From: Pseudomonas fluorescens
GTDB lineage: Bacteria; Pseudomonadota; Gammaproteobacteria; Pseudomonadales; Pseudomonadaceae
Length of the DNA stretch: 64,000 bases
NCBI RefSeq assembly: GCF_902497995.1
Contig: NZ_CABVII010000012.1
Coordinates: 115,379 to 179,378 of the forward strand
Direction of reading: 5' to 3'
Shown here piece after piece: positions 7,887-16,401 of the stretch. Position numbers and translations under genes: made by a program. The notes under the pieces are model-generated. The model had not been told where the DNA came from, made no database searches, and saw nothing but the letters and a program-made list of their open reading frames with translations. The stretch's first letter is position 1, and every line of letters begins with the position of its first letter.

Positions 7887-9089
7887 GGTGCCCGGTTCGC
7901 CTGTAGGAGCGAGGCTTGCCCGCGAAGAACGATAACGCGGTGCATCAGGTACACCGCAGCGCCTGGTTCGCCTGTAGGAGCGAGGCTTGCCCGCGAAGAA
8001 CGATAACGCGGTGCAACAGATAAACCGCGGTGCCCGGTTCGCCGGCAAGCCTGGCTCCTACGGGCGAAGAACGATAACGCGGTGCAACAGATAAACCGCG
8101 GTGCCCGGTTCGCCGGCAAGCCTGGCTCCTACAGGCGAAGAACGATAACGCGGTGCATCAGGTACACCGCAGCGCCTGGTTCGCCGGCAAGCCTGGCTCC
8201 TACGGGCGAAGAACGATAACGCGGTGCAACAGGTACACCGCAGCGCCTGGTTCGCCGGCAAGCCTGGCTCCTACGGGCGAAGAACGATAACGCGGTGCAA
8301 CAGGTACACCGCAGCGCCTGGTTCGCCGGCAAGCCTGGCTCCTACGGGCGAAGAACGATAACGCGGTGCAACAGGTACACCGCAGCGCCTGGTTCGCCGG
8401 CAAGCCTGGCTCCTACGGGCGAAGAACGATAACGCGGTGCAACAGGTACACCGCAGCGCCTGGTTCGCCGGCAAGCCTGGCTCCTACGGGCGAAGAACGA
8501 TAACGCGGTGCAACAGATAAACCGCGGTGCCTGGTTCGCCTGTAGGAGCGAGGCTTGCCCGCGAAGAACGATAACGCGGTGCAACAGATAAACCGCGGTG
8601 CCCGGTTCGCCGGCAAGCCTGGCTCCTACGGGCGAAGAACGATAACGCGGTGCAACAGATAAACCGCGGTGCCCGGTTCGCCGGCAAGCCTGGCTCCTAC
8701 AGGCGAAGAACGATAACGCGGTGCATCAGGTACACCGCAGCGCCTGGTTCGCCGGCAAGCCTGGCTCCTACGGGCGAAGAACGATAACGCGGTGCAACAG
8801 GTACACCGCAGCGCCTGGTTCGCCGGCAAGCCTGGCTCCTACGGGCGAAGAACGATAACGCGGTGCAACAGATAAACCGCGGTGCCTGGTTCGCCTGTAG
8901 GAGCGAGGCTTGCCCGCGAAGAACGATAACGCGGTGCAACAGATAAACCGCGGTGCCCGGTTCGCCGGCAAGCCTGGCTCCTACGGGCGAAGAACGATAA
9001 CGCGGTGCAACAGGTACACCGCAGCGCCTGGTTCGCCGGCAAGCCTGGCTCCTACGGGCGTAGAACGATGACGCGGTATCACCGCGGCG
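7887..9089. repeat. Seventeen-copy 71-bp tandem array built on REP palindromes
   Basis: The whole gap between the two divergent units is a head-to-tail array of 71-bp units. Each unit has one REP hairpin (TT loop, 6-bp stem with a bulged A) and one small hairpin with arms GCGGTG/CACCGC. REP cores occur about every 71 bp from about 7900 to 9060. Four of the 17 (about 7900, 7971, 8538, 8893) carry the REP in the opposite orientation. A block starting at the inverted unit at 7971 is repeated in the same order from 8538, showing multi-unit duplication. Small open frames inside it are by-products of the repeat. Confidence 0.9.
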
Positions 9090-9092
9090 CTA

Positions 9093-9108
9093 GTCCATTG
9101 AGACGATG
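9093..9108 (+). promoter_or_regulatory. Cluster regulatory box for the 7alpha-HSDH/tesEFG unit
   Basis: GTCCATTGAGACGATG, exact consensus match, immediately after the tandem array and 63 bp before the start codon. A -10-like TATTAA lies about 22 bp downstream. Confidence 0.75.
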
Positions 9109-9171
9109 CTGGCGGCAGCCGTGGCGGCGATATTAAATCCATCGACAATCGACCCCACGGAGCAAGGGCCC

Positions 9172-9945
9172 ATGAGTATTTTGCAGCGTTTCCAGATGCA
9201 CGGCAGCGTCGCCATCGTCACCGGCAGCGGCCGGGGTATCGGTCGGGCGATTGCCCTGGCGTATGCCGAAGCCGGCGCCGATGTAGTGTGCTCGGCACGT
9301 TCGCTGGAAGAAGTAGAGGCCGTGGCCGAAGAAGTTCGCGGCCTGGGCCGGCGCGCCCTGGCCTTCGCCTGTGACGTCAACGATGCCGAGCAACGCCAGG
9401 CACTGGTGCGCCACAGCGTTGAGCAAATGGGCCGCATCACGCATCTGGTCAACAACGTCGGCGGCGGCGGGCCCAACGACCCGCTGGCCATGACACCGGA
9501 GCAGTTCGCCCAGGTGCTGAACTTCAACGTCGCCACCAGCTACGCCTTCTGCCAGTTGTGCGTGCCCCTGATGCGCGAGGCCGGTGGCGGCAACATCATC
9601 AATATCAGCTCGGTGGCGGCGCGCTATGCCCAGCGCCATTTCAGCGCCTACGGCACGGCCAAGGCCGCCCTCAGCCATCTGACCCGCTTGCTGGCCCAGG
9701 ACTTCGCGCCGCAGATCCGGGTCAACGCCGTCGCCCCCGGCCCCACCCTGACCGAAGCGCTGAACGGCGTGATGCCCGCCGCCATGCGCGAAGTCATGGA
9801 AGCCAACACCCCGCTCAAATGCCTGGGCACCCCGCAAGACATCGCCGCTGCCGCGCTGTACCTGGCCAGCCCCGCTTCGGCCTGGGTGACCGGCAAGATC
9901 ATTGATGTCGATGGCGGTGCCGACTCGTCGGTCTGGCCCGGCTGA
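9172..9945 (+). CDS. hdhA: SDR, probable 7alpha-hydroxysteroid dehydrogenase
   Basis: 257-residue short-chain dehydrogenase. The Rossmann motif TGSGRGIG, the NNVGGGGP segment, the catalytic Ser region and YGTAK follow family order. The GGGGP after the NN motif and the C-terminal run TEALNGVMP, TPLKCLGTPQDIA and SAWVTGKI closely parallel the E. coli 7alpha-HSDH HdhA as I remember it. It would oxidise the 7alpha-hydroxyl of cholate or chenodeoxycholate derivatives with NAD(P). Start chosen at 9172 because GGAGCAAGG precedes it; the frame opens 66 bp earlier with no ribosome site. Position specificity is inferred. Confidence 0.7.
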   Translation: MSILQRFQMHGSVAIVTGSGRGIGRAIALAYAEAGADVVCSARSLEEVEAVAEEVRGLGRRALAFACDVNDAEQRQALVRHSVEQMGRITHLVNNVGGGGPNDPLAMTPEQFAQVLNFNVATSYAFCQLCVPLMREAGGGNIINISSVAARYAQRHFSAYGTAKAALSHLTRLLAQDFAPQIRVNAVAPGPTLTEALNGVMPAAMREVMEANTPLKCLGTPQDIAAAALYLASPASAWVTGKIIDVDGGADSSVWPG

Positions 9946-9957
9946 CCAACTCCTTTG

Positions 9958-9994
9958 GGCCTGCCCCTGATGACATTGGGGCAGGCCTTTTTTT
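9958..9994 (+). terminator. Intrinsic terminator upstream of tesE
   Basis: Perfect 10-bp stem (9958-9967 with 9978-9987) followed directly by seven T residues, 13 bp after the SDR stop codon and only 27 bp before the tesE start. It looks like a complete Rho-independent terminator inside what should be one transcription unit. Confidence 0.8.
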
Positions 9995-10020
9995 CTTTCC
10001 ATTCATCTGGAGCCCTCACC

Positions 10021-10812
10021 ATGGACACCCATTTGATCAACGCGCTCGGTGACGAGCTGTTCAACGCCCTGCGCAGTCGCCAGACGCTGGCCCCCCTGAC
10101 CCGTCGTTATCCGCAGATCACCCTGGAGCAGGCCTACCGGATTTCCCTGCACTTCCTGCAACGCCGCGAAGCCCTCGGCGAGCGAGTGATCGGCAAGAAA
10201 ATCGGGGTTACCAGCCGCGCCGTGCAGGAGATGCTCGATGTCCACCAACCGGACTTCGGGTTCCTCACCGACGCCATGCAGGTCGAGGATGGCAGCGATG
10301 TCAGCCTGGCCCGCCATAACCTGATCCAGCCACGGGCCGAAGGTGAAATCGCCTTTATCCTCGGCGAGGACTTGCAGGGCCCGGGCATCAGTGCCGAGGA
10401 CGTGCTGGCCGCCAGCCAATGGGTCGTGCCGTGCTTCGAGATCGTCGATTCGCGGATCGACGACTGGCAGATCCGCATCCAGGACACCGTGGCCGACAAC
10501 GCTTCGTGTGGCGTGTTCGCCCTCGGTACCCAGCGCATCGACCCGCGTTCACTGGACCTGGCCGCCGTGCACATGCAACTGCTGAAAAACGGCGAACCGG
10601 CAGGCTCGGGCCTGGGCTCGGCGGTGCAAGGCCATCCCTGTGCGGCCGTGGCCTGGCTGGCCAATACCCTGGGCGAGCTGGGCATCCCGTTCCGCCGTGG
10701 CGAGATCATTCTTTCCGGTGCCCTGGCGCCGCTGGTGCCCGTGGTCGCCGGCGACCGCATCAGCCTGTCCATGAGCGGGCTGGGCGAAACCAGCCTGCGC
10801 TTTGTCCCTTGA
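10021..10812 (+). CDS. tesE: 2-hydroxyhexa(penta)-2,4-dienoate hydratase
   Basis: 263-residue member of the MhpD/TesE/HsaE hydratase family. Marker segments include [18 protein letters not shown], the acidic metal-binding stretch [27 protein letters not shown] and DTVADNAS. It adds water to the 2-hydroxydienoate released by TesD to give 4-hydroxy-2-oxo acid. GGAG lies 8 bp before the ATG. It heads the tesE-tesF-tesG series, whose order and tight spacing are those of meta-cleavage lower pathways. Steroid origin of the substrate (hexadienoate rather than pentadienoate) is inferred. Confidence 0.85.
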   Translation: MDTHLINALGDELFNALRSRQTLAPLTRRYPQITLEQAYRISLHFLQRREALGERVIGKKIGVTSRAVQEMLDVHQPDFGFLTDAMQVEDGSDVSLARHNLIQPRAEGEIAFILGEDLQGPGISAEDVLAASQWVVPCFEIVDSRIDDWQIRIQDTVADNASCGVFALGTQRIDPRSLDLAAVHMQLLKNGEPAGSGLGSAVQGHPCAAVAWLANTLGELGIPFRRGEIILSGALAPLVPVVAGDRISLSMSGLGETSLRFVP

Positions 10813-10859
10813 CCACTCTTCACTTCACTTCTCTCTCCCCCCCCAAGGAGCCAAAGAAC

Positions 10860-11786
10860 ATGAGCAAAAAGATCAAATGCGCGCTGATCGGGCCGGGCAA
10901 CATCGGCACCGACCTGCTGTACAAACTGATGCGCAGCGAGGTGCTGGAACCGGTATGGATGGTGGGCATCGACGCCACCTCCGAAGGTCTGGCACGGGCT
11001 CGCGAGCTGGGCCTGAAAACCACCGCCGATGGCGTTGACGGCCTGCTGCCCCATGTCCTCGAAGACCAGATCCAGATCGCCTTCGACGCCACCTCGGCCT
11101 ACGTGCACGCGCAGAACTCGCGCAAGCTCAATGCCCTGGGCGTGTTGATGATCGACCTGACCCCGGCGGCCATCGGCCCGTATTGCGTGCCGCCCGTCAA
11201 CCTCAAGGCGCAACTGGGCCTGGGCGTGATGAACGTCAACATGGTCACCTGCGGCGGCCAGGCCACCATTCCACTGGTGGCGGCGGTGTCCAGTGTGCAG
11301 CCGGTGGAATACGCCGAAATCATTGCCACCGCCGCTTCCAAATCGGTCGGCCCCGGCACCCGGAAAAACATCGACGAATTCACCCGCACCACCGCCAGCG
11401 CAGTGGAAAAGGTCGGCGGCGCGAAGAAGGGCAAGGCGATCATCATCATCAACCCCGCCGAGCCGCCGCTGATCATGCGCGACACCGTGCATTGCCTGAC
11501 CGCCAGCGAACCCGACCAGCCGGCGATCACCGCCGCCATCTTGGCCATGATCGAGCAAGTGCAGCGCTACGTACCCGGCTACAAGCTGGTCAACGGCCCG
11601 GTGTTCGACGGCAACCGGGTGTCGATCTTCATGGAAGTCGAAGGCCTGGGCGACTACTTGCCCAAGTACGCCGGCAACCTCGACATCATGACCGCCGCCG
11701 CGGCGCGCACCGCCGAGATGTTCGCCGAGGAAATCCTCAAGGGTGAGCTGGTGCTGCAAGCCACCGCCCAAACCGCCCACGCATAA
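10860..11786 (+). CDS. tesF: Acetaldehyde/propionaldehyde dehydrogenase (acylating)
   Basis: 308-residue acylating aldehyde dehydrogenase of the MhpF/DmpF/HsaG family: Rossmann GPGNIGTDL near the N-terminus, [17 protein letters not shown], and the catalytic Cys in [12 protein letters not shown]. It converts the aldehyde made by TesG to acyl-CoA with NAD and CoA, receiving it through the channel of the aldolase-dehydrogenase complex. AAGGAG precedes the ATG at good spacing. It sits 10 bp before tesG, as expected for partners in one complex. In steroid pathways the aldehyde is propanal and the product propionyl-CoA. Confidence 0.9.
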   Translation: MSKKIKCALIGPGNIGTDLLYKLMRSEVLEPVWMVGIDATSEGLARARELGLKTTADGVDGLLPHVLEDQIQIAFDATSAYVHAQNSRKLNALGVLMIDLTPAAIGPYCVPPVNLKAQLGLGVMNVNMVTCGGQATIPLVAAVSSVQPVEYAEIIATAASKSVGPGTRKNIDEFTRTTASAVEKVGGAKKGKAIIIINPAEPPLIMRDTVHCLTASEPDQPAITAAILAMIEQVQRYVPGYKLVNGPVFDGNRVSIFMEVEGLGDYLPKYAGNLDIMTAAAARTAEMFAEEILKGELVLQATAQTAHA

Positions 11787-11796
11787 GGAGCCGACC

Positions 11797-12825
11797 ATGG
11801 ATCTTCGCGGCAAAAGCATCACCGTTCACGACATGTGCCTGCGCGACGGCATGCACCCCAAGCGTCACCAGATCAGCCTGCAGCAGATGAAAGACATCGC
11901 CTGCGGCCTCGACGCGGCCGGCGTGCCGATGATCGAAGTCACCCACGGCGACGGCCTGGGCGGCAGCTCGGTGAACTATGGCTTCCCGGCACACACCGAC
12001 GAGGAGTACCTGTCGGCGGTGATCCCGCTGATGAAAAAGGCCAAGGTCTCGGCCCTGCTGTTGCCGGGCATCGGCACCGTCGATCACCTGACAATGGCCC
12101 ATGAACTGGGGGTCAACACCATTCGCGTGGCCACCCATTGCACCGAGGCCGATGTCAGCGAACAGCACATTTCCCACGCCCGTGGCCTGGGCATGGACAC
12201 CGTCGGTTTCCTGATGATGGCCCACATGAACAGTTCCGAAGGCCTGGTCAAGCAAGGCTTGCTGATGGAAAGCTATGGCGCCAACTGCATCTACCTGACC
12301 GACTCGGCGGGCTACCTGCTGCCCCACGACGTCAGCGCCCGCGTGGCGGCAATGCGCGCGGCCCTCAAGCCGGAAACCGAGATCGGCTTTCATGGCCATC
12401 ACAATCTGTCGATGGGCGTGTCCAACTCCATCGCCGCGATTGCCGCCGGGGCCAACCGTATCGACGCCGCCTGCGCGGGCCTCGGTGCCGGTGCCGGCAA
12501 CACGCCGATGGAAGTGCTGGTGGCGGTGTGCGACCGCATGGGCATCGAGACCGGTGTCAGCGTGTTCGGCATCCAGGACGTGGCCGAGGATCTGGTGGTG
12601 CCGATCATGGACTTCCCGATCCGCAGCGACCGCGATGCATTGACCATGGGCTATGCCGGGGTCTATGGCTCGTTCCTGTTGTTCGCCAAGCGCGCCGAGA
12701 AGAAATATGGCGTGTCGGCCCGGGAAATTCTCGTTGAAATGGGCCGTCGCGGTATGGTCGGCGGCCAGGAAGACATGATCGAAGACACCGCCATGACCCT
12801 GGCCCGTCAGCGGCGCCAGGCGTAA
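11797..12825 (+). CDS. tesG: 4-hydroxy-2-oxovalerate/hexanoate aldolase
   Basis: 342-residue class II pyruvate aldolase of the MhpE/DmpG/HsaF family: [13 protein letters not shown] with the metal and substrate residues, [12 protein letters not shown], and the metal-binding [15 protein letters not shown]. It cleaves the 4-hydroxy-2-oxo acid into pyruvate and an aldehyde passed to TesF. TAAGGAG just upstream marks the ATG at 11797; an earlier in-frame codon overlaps tesF and has no ribosome site. Last gene of the rightward unit, ended by a long inverted repeat. Confidence 0.9.
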   Translation: MDLRGKSITVHDMCLRDGMHPKRHQISLQQMKDIACGLDAAGVPMIEVTHGDGLGGSSVNYGFPAHTDEEYLSAVIPLMKKAKVSALLLPGIGTVDHLTMAHELGVNTIRVATHCTEADVSEQHISHARGLGMDTVGFLMMAHMNSSEGLVKQGLLMESYGANCIYLTDSAGYLLPHDVSARVAAMRAALKPETEIGFHGHHNLSMGVSNSIAAIAAGANRIDAACAGLGAGAGNTPMEVLVAVCDRMGIETGVSVFGIQDVAEDLVVPIMDFPIRSDRDALTMGYAGVYGSFLLFAKRAEKKYGVSAREILVEMGRRGMVGGQEDMIEDTAMTLARQRRQA

Positions 12826-12850
12826 AGATCCCGTCGCTAGTTCCGACGCA

Positions 12851-12939
12851 TTCGCGGGCAAGCCCGCTCCCACAGGTCCCGTGTCGTACACAGATTTTGT
12901 GTACGACACGGAACCTGTGGGAGCGGGCTTGCCCGCGAA
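12851..12939. repeat. Long inverted REP pair between convergent genes
   Basis: Two 41-bp arms (12851-12891 and 12899-12939) with one mismatch and a 7-nt loop. The outer part of each arm is a REP of a different subtype (stem GCGGGC/GCCCGC) from the 71-bp array type. It lies between the ends of tesG and the leftward SDR and probably stops transcription from both sides. Confidence 0.8.
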
Positions 12940-12998
12940 GAGGCCATGCCAGTCACCATCTATGGCGACTGACCCACCGTTTTCGCGAGCAAGTTCCG

Positions 12999-13832
12999 TC
13001 AACGCCAGTCGGCAACGATCCCATGCTCCAACGCAAACGGCTGCGCGGCGATGGTCCGGCGTTGAAACCCTGGTGCCTGTTCGGCGGTGGCCAGCCACAG
13101 CATCACTGCCGCCGGTACATGGGGCGGAGCACTGCCGGCGCGCAAGGCGATCAGGCCTTTGTCGCCGATGGTGGCCTTGAGCGCTTCGGTGGTGACTACG
13201 CCCGGGTTGAGGGTATAGGCGCGCACGCCGGCCTCGCCCAGTTCCGTGGTCAGCACCCCGGACAGTCGCGACACCGCCGCCTTGCCCGCGCCGTAGGCAT
13301 AACCCCACCCCCCCTTGCCCGCCGCCACCGGTGGGTCGCTTTCGCCAGCGCCGGAGGTGACATTGATCACCACCCCGCCACCGCGCGTCACCATGTGTTC
13401 GGCCACCGCCCGAGTCAATAGAAAGGGGGTGAGGATGTAGCCCTGGAACATCCGCTCCAGGGTCTTGGCTTGCAGGTCCATGAACCCGGCGTTGAGGTCA
13501 CTGCCCTGGTAGATCGCGTTGTTGATCAGCACGTCGATGCGCCCGTATTCGGCCAGCACCGCCTCGCAGGCAGCCAGGGCCGAGGCGCTGTCGAGCAGGT
13601 CCATCGGCACCACGAGTACCCGGCAACCGAGTTCGCGTAACGCCTCGGCGGTGCCGTTGAGGCTGCCGGCCAGCGGCGCCCCGGCGGCGTCGCGCAGGGC
13701 ATGTTCATGTTGTTCACCCTCGTTGAGGGTGCGGGCGCTGATAGCCAGATCGAAACCGGCGCGGGCGAACGCCAGCGCCGCCTCGCGGCCGATACCACGG
13801 CTGGCGCCGGTGATGAATGCCACCTTGTTCAT
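12999..13832 (-). CDS. Short-chain dehydrogenase/reductase, unassigned steroid position
   Basis: 277-residue SDR with TGASRGIGREAA at the N-terminus, a modified NNAG motif (NNAIYQ), Ser in VTSGAG and the catalytic YGAGK. It is longer than usual, with an insert after the first helix (about residues 38-62). AAAAGGAG precedes the ATG. It follows the HsdA-like gene by 11 bp and shares its promoter, so a hydroxysteroid substrate is likely; the ring position (for example C12) cannot be read from the sequence. Confidence 0.7.
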   Translation of the reverse strand: MNKVAFITGASRGIGREAALAFARAGFDLAISARTLNEGEQHEHALRDAAGAPLAGSLNGTAEALRELGCRVLVVPMDLLDSASALAACEAVLAEYGRIDVLINNAIYQGSDLNAGFMDLQAKTLERMFQGYILTPFLLTRAVAEHMVTRGGGVVINVTSGAGESDPPVAAGKGGWGYAYGAGKAAVSRLSGVLTTELGEAGVRAYTLNPGVVTTEALKATIGDKGLIALRAGSAPPHVPAAVMLWLATAEQAPGFQRRTIAAQPFALEHGIVADWR

Positions 13833-13843
13833 ATAAACTCCTT

Positions 13844-14611
13844 TTAGAAGCGCGAGGCGCGGACCATGGCGTCCATACCGCCATCGACGAACACCACGGT
13901 GCCATGGACAAACGACGCTTGTGGCGATTGCAGAAAGGCTACCATTGCGGCGATCTCATCAGGGCGCCCGGAGCGGCCCAGAGGCGCGACGAAATCGCGG
14001 GTCGCCTGGCCAAAACGCGCATCGTCCAACGAGGCCTGGTGCAAGGGAGTTTCTACCGCACCCGGCGCCACCACGTTCAAACGCAAGCCCAGCTTGCCCC
14101 AGCTCACGGCCAGGCTGCGGACATGGTGGCTGATGGCGTATTTGGAGGCGGCATAGGCGACGTGAGGCTGGCCGTGGGTGTTGGCCAACTCCATCGCCTG
14201 GTCTTCATCGCCTGCGAGCATCGCGTCAATCATCGGCTGGCCGTCGGCCCCCGAATGCGTCGCCGCCACCGAGCCGATCACCAGCGCCGCCGGTTGCTGG
14301 CCCCTGGCCAACGCCCCTTGCAGGCCATCGAGCAACTGGCTGACGCCAAAATAATTGACCGCCGGGATCAGGCTGCAAGTCGGCGCCGTGACACCGACCC
14401 CGGCGCAGCAGATCAGCCCGTCGAGGACCCCGCCACTGAGTTCAAGCACTTGCGTGATGGCCGCGTCACGCCCCTGTGGGGTGGACAGGTCCGCGACCAC
14501 TTCGGCGTTGCTGCGATCGATACCGATGACCTGGTGCCCGGCGGCGCGCATGGCCGCGGATACCGCGGCGCCGATTCCCGAGGCACTGCCGGTGATGGCT
14601 GTAATAGGCAT
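13844..14611 (-). CDS. hsdA: 3alpha-hydroxysteroid dehydrogenase/carbonyl reductase
   Basis: 255-residue SDR that strongly resembles Comamonas testosteroni HsdA: ITGSASGIGAA, the short AGHQVIGID, VVADLSTPQGR, CCAGVG in place of NNAG, VNYFGVSQLLD, QPAALVIGSVA, YAASK, RLNVVAPGAVETPL and a C-terminal VDGGMDAM. The internal insert after the Ser region and the missing classical NNAG are typical of that enzyme. It oxidises the 3alpha-hydroxyl of bile acids to the 3-ketone, the entry step. Start at 14611 is set by alignment of the family N-terminus; an earlier frame start adds 14 unrelated residues. Box 53 bp upstream. Confidence 0.85.
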   Translation of the reverse strand: MPITAITGSASGIGAAVSAAMRAAGHQVIGIDRSNAEVVADLSTPQGRDAAITQVLELSGGVLDGLICCAGVGVTAPTCSLIPAVNYFGVSQLLDGLQGALARGQQPAALVIGSVAATHSGADGQPMIDAMLAGDEDQAMELANTHGQPHVAYAASKYAISHHVRSLAVSWGKLGLRLNVVAPGAVETPLHQASLDDARFGQATRDFVAPLGRSGRPDEIAAMVAFLQSPQASFVHGTVVFVDGGMDAMVRASRF

Positions 14612-14664
14612 TGTGGTTCTCCGTGATTGGTCCGCCCAGTATCGACAGGGCAATCACGCGCCGG

Positions 14665-14680
14665 CATCGTCTGTGCGGAC
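14665..14680 (-). promoter_or_regulatory. Cluster regulatory box for hsdA
   Basis: Minus-strand GTCCGCACAGACGATG, exact consensus, 53 bp from the start codon, with GATACT about 21 bp further as a -10 candidate. REP repeats begin directly on its far side. Confidence 0.75.
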
Positions 14681-14685
14681 TACGT

Positions 14686-15003
14686 GTAGGAGCGAGCGGG
14701 CGGCGTTCCGACTTGCCCGCGAACCAGACGCCGCGGTGTATCTGTTGCACCGCGTTATCGTTCTTCGCCTGTAGGAGCGAGGCTTGCCCGCGAACCAGAC
14801 GCCGCGGTGTATCTGTTGCACCGCGTTATCGTTCTTCGCCTGTAGGAGCGAGGCTTGCCCGCGAACCAGACGCCGCGGTATATCTGTTGCACCGCGTTAT
14901 CGTTCTTCGCCGGCAAGCCTGGCTCCTACAGGCGAACCAGACGCCGCGGTGTATCTGTCATACCGCGTTATCGTTCTTCGCCGGCAAGCCTGGCTCCTAC
15001 AGC
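14686..15003. repeat. REP array between hsdA and the LuxR-type gene
   Basis: One long-form REP (14686-14725) followed by four standard REPs at about 71-bp steps, separated by the GCGGTG/CACCGC hairpin. The units run in the opposite direction to the 7.9-9.1 kb array. The array ends a few bases before the stop codon of the leftward LuxR-type gene. Confidence 0.85.
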
Positions 15004-15012
15004 GAACCGGAC

Positions 15013-16248
15013 TCAGGCCTGGCGATAGACAGGCACGGCCAGTTGCAGCGGCGGAACCTTGATTTTCTCGGCCGCTTTCAACGCGAGCTTGGGTTTGCCC
15101 AAGGCCACCACGCTGTTGAGCATGATGCGCACCAGCTCGGTCTGGCGTCGCACACCGGTCTTGGAGAAGATCGAGCGCAAGTGCGCCCGCGCGGTGTTAC
15201 GCCGGATATTCAAGACCTCGGCAGCTTCCTCCAGGGACAAGCCGTTGGCCAGTTCCATGGCCAGGGCGGTTTCGGCCTTGGTCAGGTTGAACAGCTGCTT
15301 GGTCACCACTTCACTGGCCAGGGATTTGCTCGACGCATCGCGGATGTACACCAGCGCCGCCGGCTGGCCCTTCTCTTCGGCCCAGTCCAGGGACGGAATC
15401 GATTCGACCACCACACCGAGGTTGACCAGCCCTGAAGGCCGTGTCACCGACATGGCCTCGGCGCTTTTCGGGGCATCCGGGCTGAACGCGCCGCGAATCA
15501 AGCGTTGCAGTTCACGATTGTCGCTGGGGTACGTTGCCTCCAGGTGCCCGCCCACCAGTTTCAGGCCGTCGGAACGGGCCAGGATTTCCTGGGCCACCGG
15601 ATTGATCTGCAATACGCTGCCGCTCTCGTCGAGCACCAGGGTCGCCACCGATAACCGGCTGATGGCCTGGGAGTACAGCCCGCTCAGCGATTCGCTGCGG
15701 TCCAGCAGGTTATGCAACTGCGAGGCACGACGCAGGTGTGGCAGGAAACTGGCGCACAGCGCCCGCTCGTTGGCAGAGAAGTTGGGGGCCCGTTTGGGGC
15801 GGGTGACGCGAAAGCGCAGTTTGCCGCCGTCCGGGGTGGAAATGTCCGCGCACATCACGTGATACACATCGTTGGGACCGCAGAATGCCTTGAAGTAGCC
15901 GCAGTTTTCCCACTCAGTCGGGCTCATGATGTCATCGACGGTGAACACCTTGTCCAGTGGCTGGTTGGCGAACGGCGTATTGGCCTGCGGGTAGGTCATG
16001 TAGCAGATGTCGCCGGCGCCTTCGAGATCGCCGACAAGGATCATCAGGCCCGTATCGGGTTGGTCCGGCACCCGCAGGATCAAGGTGACGAAATTGGCAT
16101 CGTAGAGTTTGAGAAAGCTTCTGAGGGCGTGGGCCATCAGTTTCGGATCGAGGGCGCCTTCGTAGATTTCGCCCACCAACTCGTTGTAGCGCGTGAGGTC
16201 CAGGCCAAGGCTCGCCAGGGCGTCAGCGGTCAAGACACCATTTTGCAT
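15013..16248 (-). CDS. LuxR-family transcriptional regulator, TesR/TeiR-like
   Basis: 411 residues. The C-terminal 65 or so residues form a LuxR-type helix-turn-helix: LTKAETALAMELANGLSLEE, then AAEVLNIRRNTARAHLRSIFSKTGV. The middle (about 195-300) looks like a PAS-type sensor (VATLVLDESGSVLQINPVAQEIL). The N-terminal part has no recognised autoinducer or receiver motif. Comamonas testosteroni steroid degradation is activated by the LuxR-type protein TesR/TeiR, and this is the only such gene in the cluster. GAGGAG sets the start at 16248. Likely senses a steroid and binds the shared box; both are inferences. It is the last gene of the YCF48-RND-LuxR series. Confidence 0.75.
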   Translation of the reverse strand: MQNGVLTADALASLGLDLTRYNELVGEIYEGALDPKLMAHALRSFLKLYDANFVTLILRVPDQPDTGLMILVGDLEGAGDICYMTYPQANTPFANQPLDKVFTVDDIMSPTEWENCGYFKAFCGPNDVYHVMCADISTPDGGKLRFRVTRPKRAPNFSANERALCASFLPHLRRASQLHNLLDRSESLSGLYSQAISRLSVATLVLDESGSVLQINPVAQEILARSDGLKLVGGHLEATYPSDNRELQRLIRGAFSPDAPKSAEAMSVTRPSGLVNLGVVVESIPSLDWAEEKGQPAALVYIRDASSKSLASEVVTKQLFNLTKAETALAMELANGLSLEEAAEVLNIRRNTARAHLRSIFSKTGVRRQTELVRIMLNSVVALGKPKLALKAAEKIKVPPLQLAVPVYRQA

Positions 16249-16293
16249 AGTCTTCTCCTCGCTCGGGTAAGGACGGTGCCCTCCCTTGTTATT

Positions 16294-16299
16294 TTTATA
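16294..16299 (-). promoter_or_regulatory. Possible -10 element for the LuxR-type gene
   Basis: An AT-rich island in otherwise GC-rich DNA gives TATAAA on the minus strand, 45 bp before the regulator start. No good -35 is seen, so this may be weak or activator dependent. It suggests the regulator has its own promoter besides readthrough from the RND gene. Confidence 0.35.
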
Positions 16300-16401
16300 A
16301 TTTTGGCTATTGGCCTGCGGCCCCCCTGCGACAGGGGAGCGCGCCTCAGTGTCCCTGTCGCCTGCGTACTCCACAATAGGCCCGACAGGTTTATTTTTTC
16401 G

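Noticed and set aside
7871..9042. Ladder of 67-82-residue reading frames in the 71-bp array
   Set aside because: 71 is not a multiple of 3, so the frames are shifted copies of the same noncoding repeat; no ribosome sites and no protein-like composition.
7887..9089. CRISPR-like regular repeats
   Set aside because: The period is constant at 71 bp but there are no unique spacers; nearly the whole unit is repeated, it consists of REP hairpins, and no cas genes are present.
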